Shown: piece by piece, positions 63,303-64,000 of the stretch | Layout of the letters: every line of letters starts with the position of its first letter | Position numbering within the stretch: position 1 is the first letter of the stretch | Origin: Enterobacter sp. Cy-643 | Lineage (GTDB): Bacteria > Pseudomonadota > Gammaproteobacteria > Enterobacterales > Enterobacteriaceae | NCBI RefSeq assembly: GCF_011752815.1 | Contig: NZ_VWWV01000001.1 | Location: forward strand, 1,728,431 to 1,792,430 | DNA: 64,000 bases | Direction of reading: 5' to 3' | Position numbers and translations under genes: made by a program | The notes under the pieces: model-generated | What the model was told of the DNA's origin: nothing | Databases searched by the model: none | What the model saw: the letters and a program-made list of their open reading frames with translations, nothing else

Positions 63303-64000
63303 ATGAGTCAGCGTTACGACAGCTGGATCCAGCTTAAGCAAGAACACCCGAAAAAATATGCCCGGGATATCGCCAAACTGATGCAAATCAGCGAAGCGGA
63401 ACTGACCCATGCCCGCGTCGGTCACGATGCATGGCGCCTGAATGGCGATGTGAAAGAGATCTTCGCCGCGCTGGAAGCCGTGGGGGAAACAAAGTGCATC
63501 TGCCGCAATGAATATGCCGTTCATGAGCAGGTAGGCCGCTTCGAAAACCAGCATCTTAACGGCCATGCCGGGCTGGTGCTGAACCCTCGCGCGCTGGATC
63601 TGCGTTTGTTCCTGAACCAGTGGGCGAGCGTGTTCCACGTCCGGGAAGAGACCGCCCGCGGCGAACGCCAGAGTATTCAATTCTTTGACCATCAGGGTGA
63701 CGCGTTGCTGAAGGTGTACACCACCGACAACACAGATGTTGACGCCTGGAGCCAGGTCCTGACCCGCTTTATCCACACCGACAACCCGGCGCTGGAGATC
63801 AAGGCCGGTGAAGAAGCGGTGATGACGCCAACCGTCGAAGCCGACAAAGTGGACGCCGAATGGCGAGCGATGACCGACGTGCACCAGTTCTTCCAGCTGC
63901 TGAAACGTCACCAGCTGACTCGCCAGCAGGCTTTCCGCCTGGTGAAAGACGATCTGGCCTGTCGCGTAGACAACGAAGCGCTATCCCAGCTTTTTTTTTT
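63303..64000 (+). CDS. hmuS: Haem-degrading/transport protein HmuS (partial)
   Basis: The first 232 residues of a HemS/HmuS-family cytoplasmic haem protein (full length about 345) are visible. The N terminus reads MSQRYDSWIQLKQEHPKKYA, followed by the repeat region (FENQHLNGHAGLVLNPRALD, LRLFLNQWASVFHV) and the start of the second repeat (AEWRAMTDVHQFFQLLKRHQ). It begins 11 nt after hmuR behind AAAGGAG. The last 10 bases of the window are T only, where the family would normally continue with different residues; this might be real or a sequence edge artefact. Confidence 0.93.
   Translation, partial: MSQRYDSWIQLKQEHPKKYARDIAKLMQISEAELTHARVGHDAWRLNGDVKEIFAALEAVGETKCICRNEYAVHEQVGRFENQHLNGHAGLVLNPRALDLRLFLNQWASVFHVREETARGERQSIQFFDHQGDALLKVYTTDNTDVDAWSQVLTRFIHTDNPALEIKAGEEAVMTPTVEADKVDAEWRAMTDVHQFFQLLKRHQLTRQQAFRLVKDDLACRVDNEALSQLFF

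Overview
The window is chromosomal DNA from a member of the Enterobacteriaceae. From slyA to hemP its backbone follows the gene order of the E. coli slyA-ydhIJK-nemRA-gloA-rnt-grxD-sodB-purR-cfa-ribE-mdtK-pykF-lpp-suf-menI-ydiJK-rprA-ppsA-aroH region, with proteins that match their E. coli counterparts closely. Several E. coli genes I would expect in this interval are absent at their usual places (slyB next to slyA, sodC, lhr, ydhR-Z, ydiH, ydiL and neighbours). Accessory blocks occupy some of those junctions. The hemP-hmuR-hmuS arrangement after aroH fits genera such as Enterobacter, Klebsiella, Kosakonia or Cedecea better than E. coli. I cannot fix the genus from sequence reading alone.

Layout. 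At 1-6682 a leftward operon of at least seven genes encodes two flavin monooxygenases, an M20 deacylase, a GNAT acetyltransferase and an amino-acid ABC transporter. The gene set matches the Bacillus yxeKLMNOP and ytm/ytn sulfur-salvage operons, which break down S-modified cysteines. 6902-10644 holds slyA and the divergent ydhIJK efflux operon. 10648-18416 is backbone: ydhF, ydhL, nemR, nemA, gloA, rnt, grxD, mepH, sodB and ynhF. It is interrupted at 12007 by a stand-alone membrane domain of an EptA-type phosphoethanolamine transferase. 18649-27357 carries purR, punR, punC, cfa, an inserted 6-phospho-beta-glycosidase, ribE and mdtK.

Two tRNA-Val(GAC) genes follow mdtK. A third, identical to the first over 77 nt, lies 4.2 kb further on. 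Between them sit a 46-residue acidic peptide gene and a RidA / hydrolase / LysR / flavin monooxygenase module. After pykF, lpp and ldtE comes the complete sufABCDSE operon behind a Fur box. Next is an accessory block at 40968-45333 with an AT-rich acyltransferase, a second ABC1-family kinase and a CPBP protease. Backbone resumes with menI, ydiJ, ydiK and the RprA small RNA. A nested palindromic element of about 460 bp lies between ydiK and rprA.

From 51239 to 56025 a siderophore unit consists of a TonB-dependent receptor flanked by two exported esterases. The window ends with ppsA, ppsR, aroH (TrpR operator), and Fur-controlled hemP, hmuR and a truncated hmuS.

Functional themes are iron and oxidative stress (sodB, suf, siderophore unit, haem uptake, nemRA, gloA, grxD), the phosphoenolpyruvate node (pykF, ppsA, ppsR, aroH), envelope maintenance (mepH, ldtE, lpp, rprA, cfa) and scavenging of unusual sulfur compounds. 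The observations most worth following up are the sulfur-salvage operon with its inverted repeat at the first start codon, the two-esterase siderophore unit, the 46-aa peptide, the nested palindromic element, the stand-alone EptA membrane domain, and terminator-like hairpins in the mdtK, cfa and aroH leaders.
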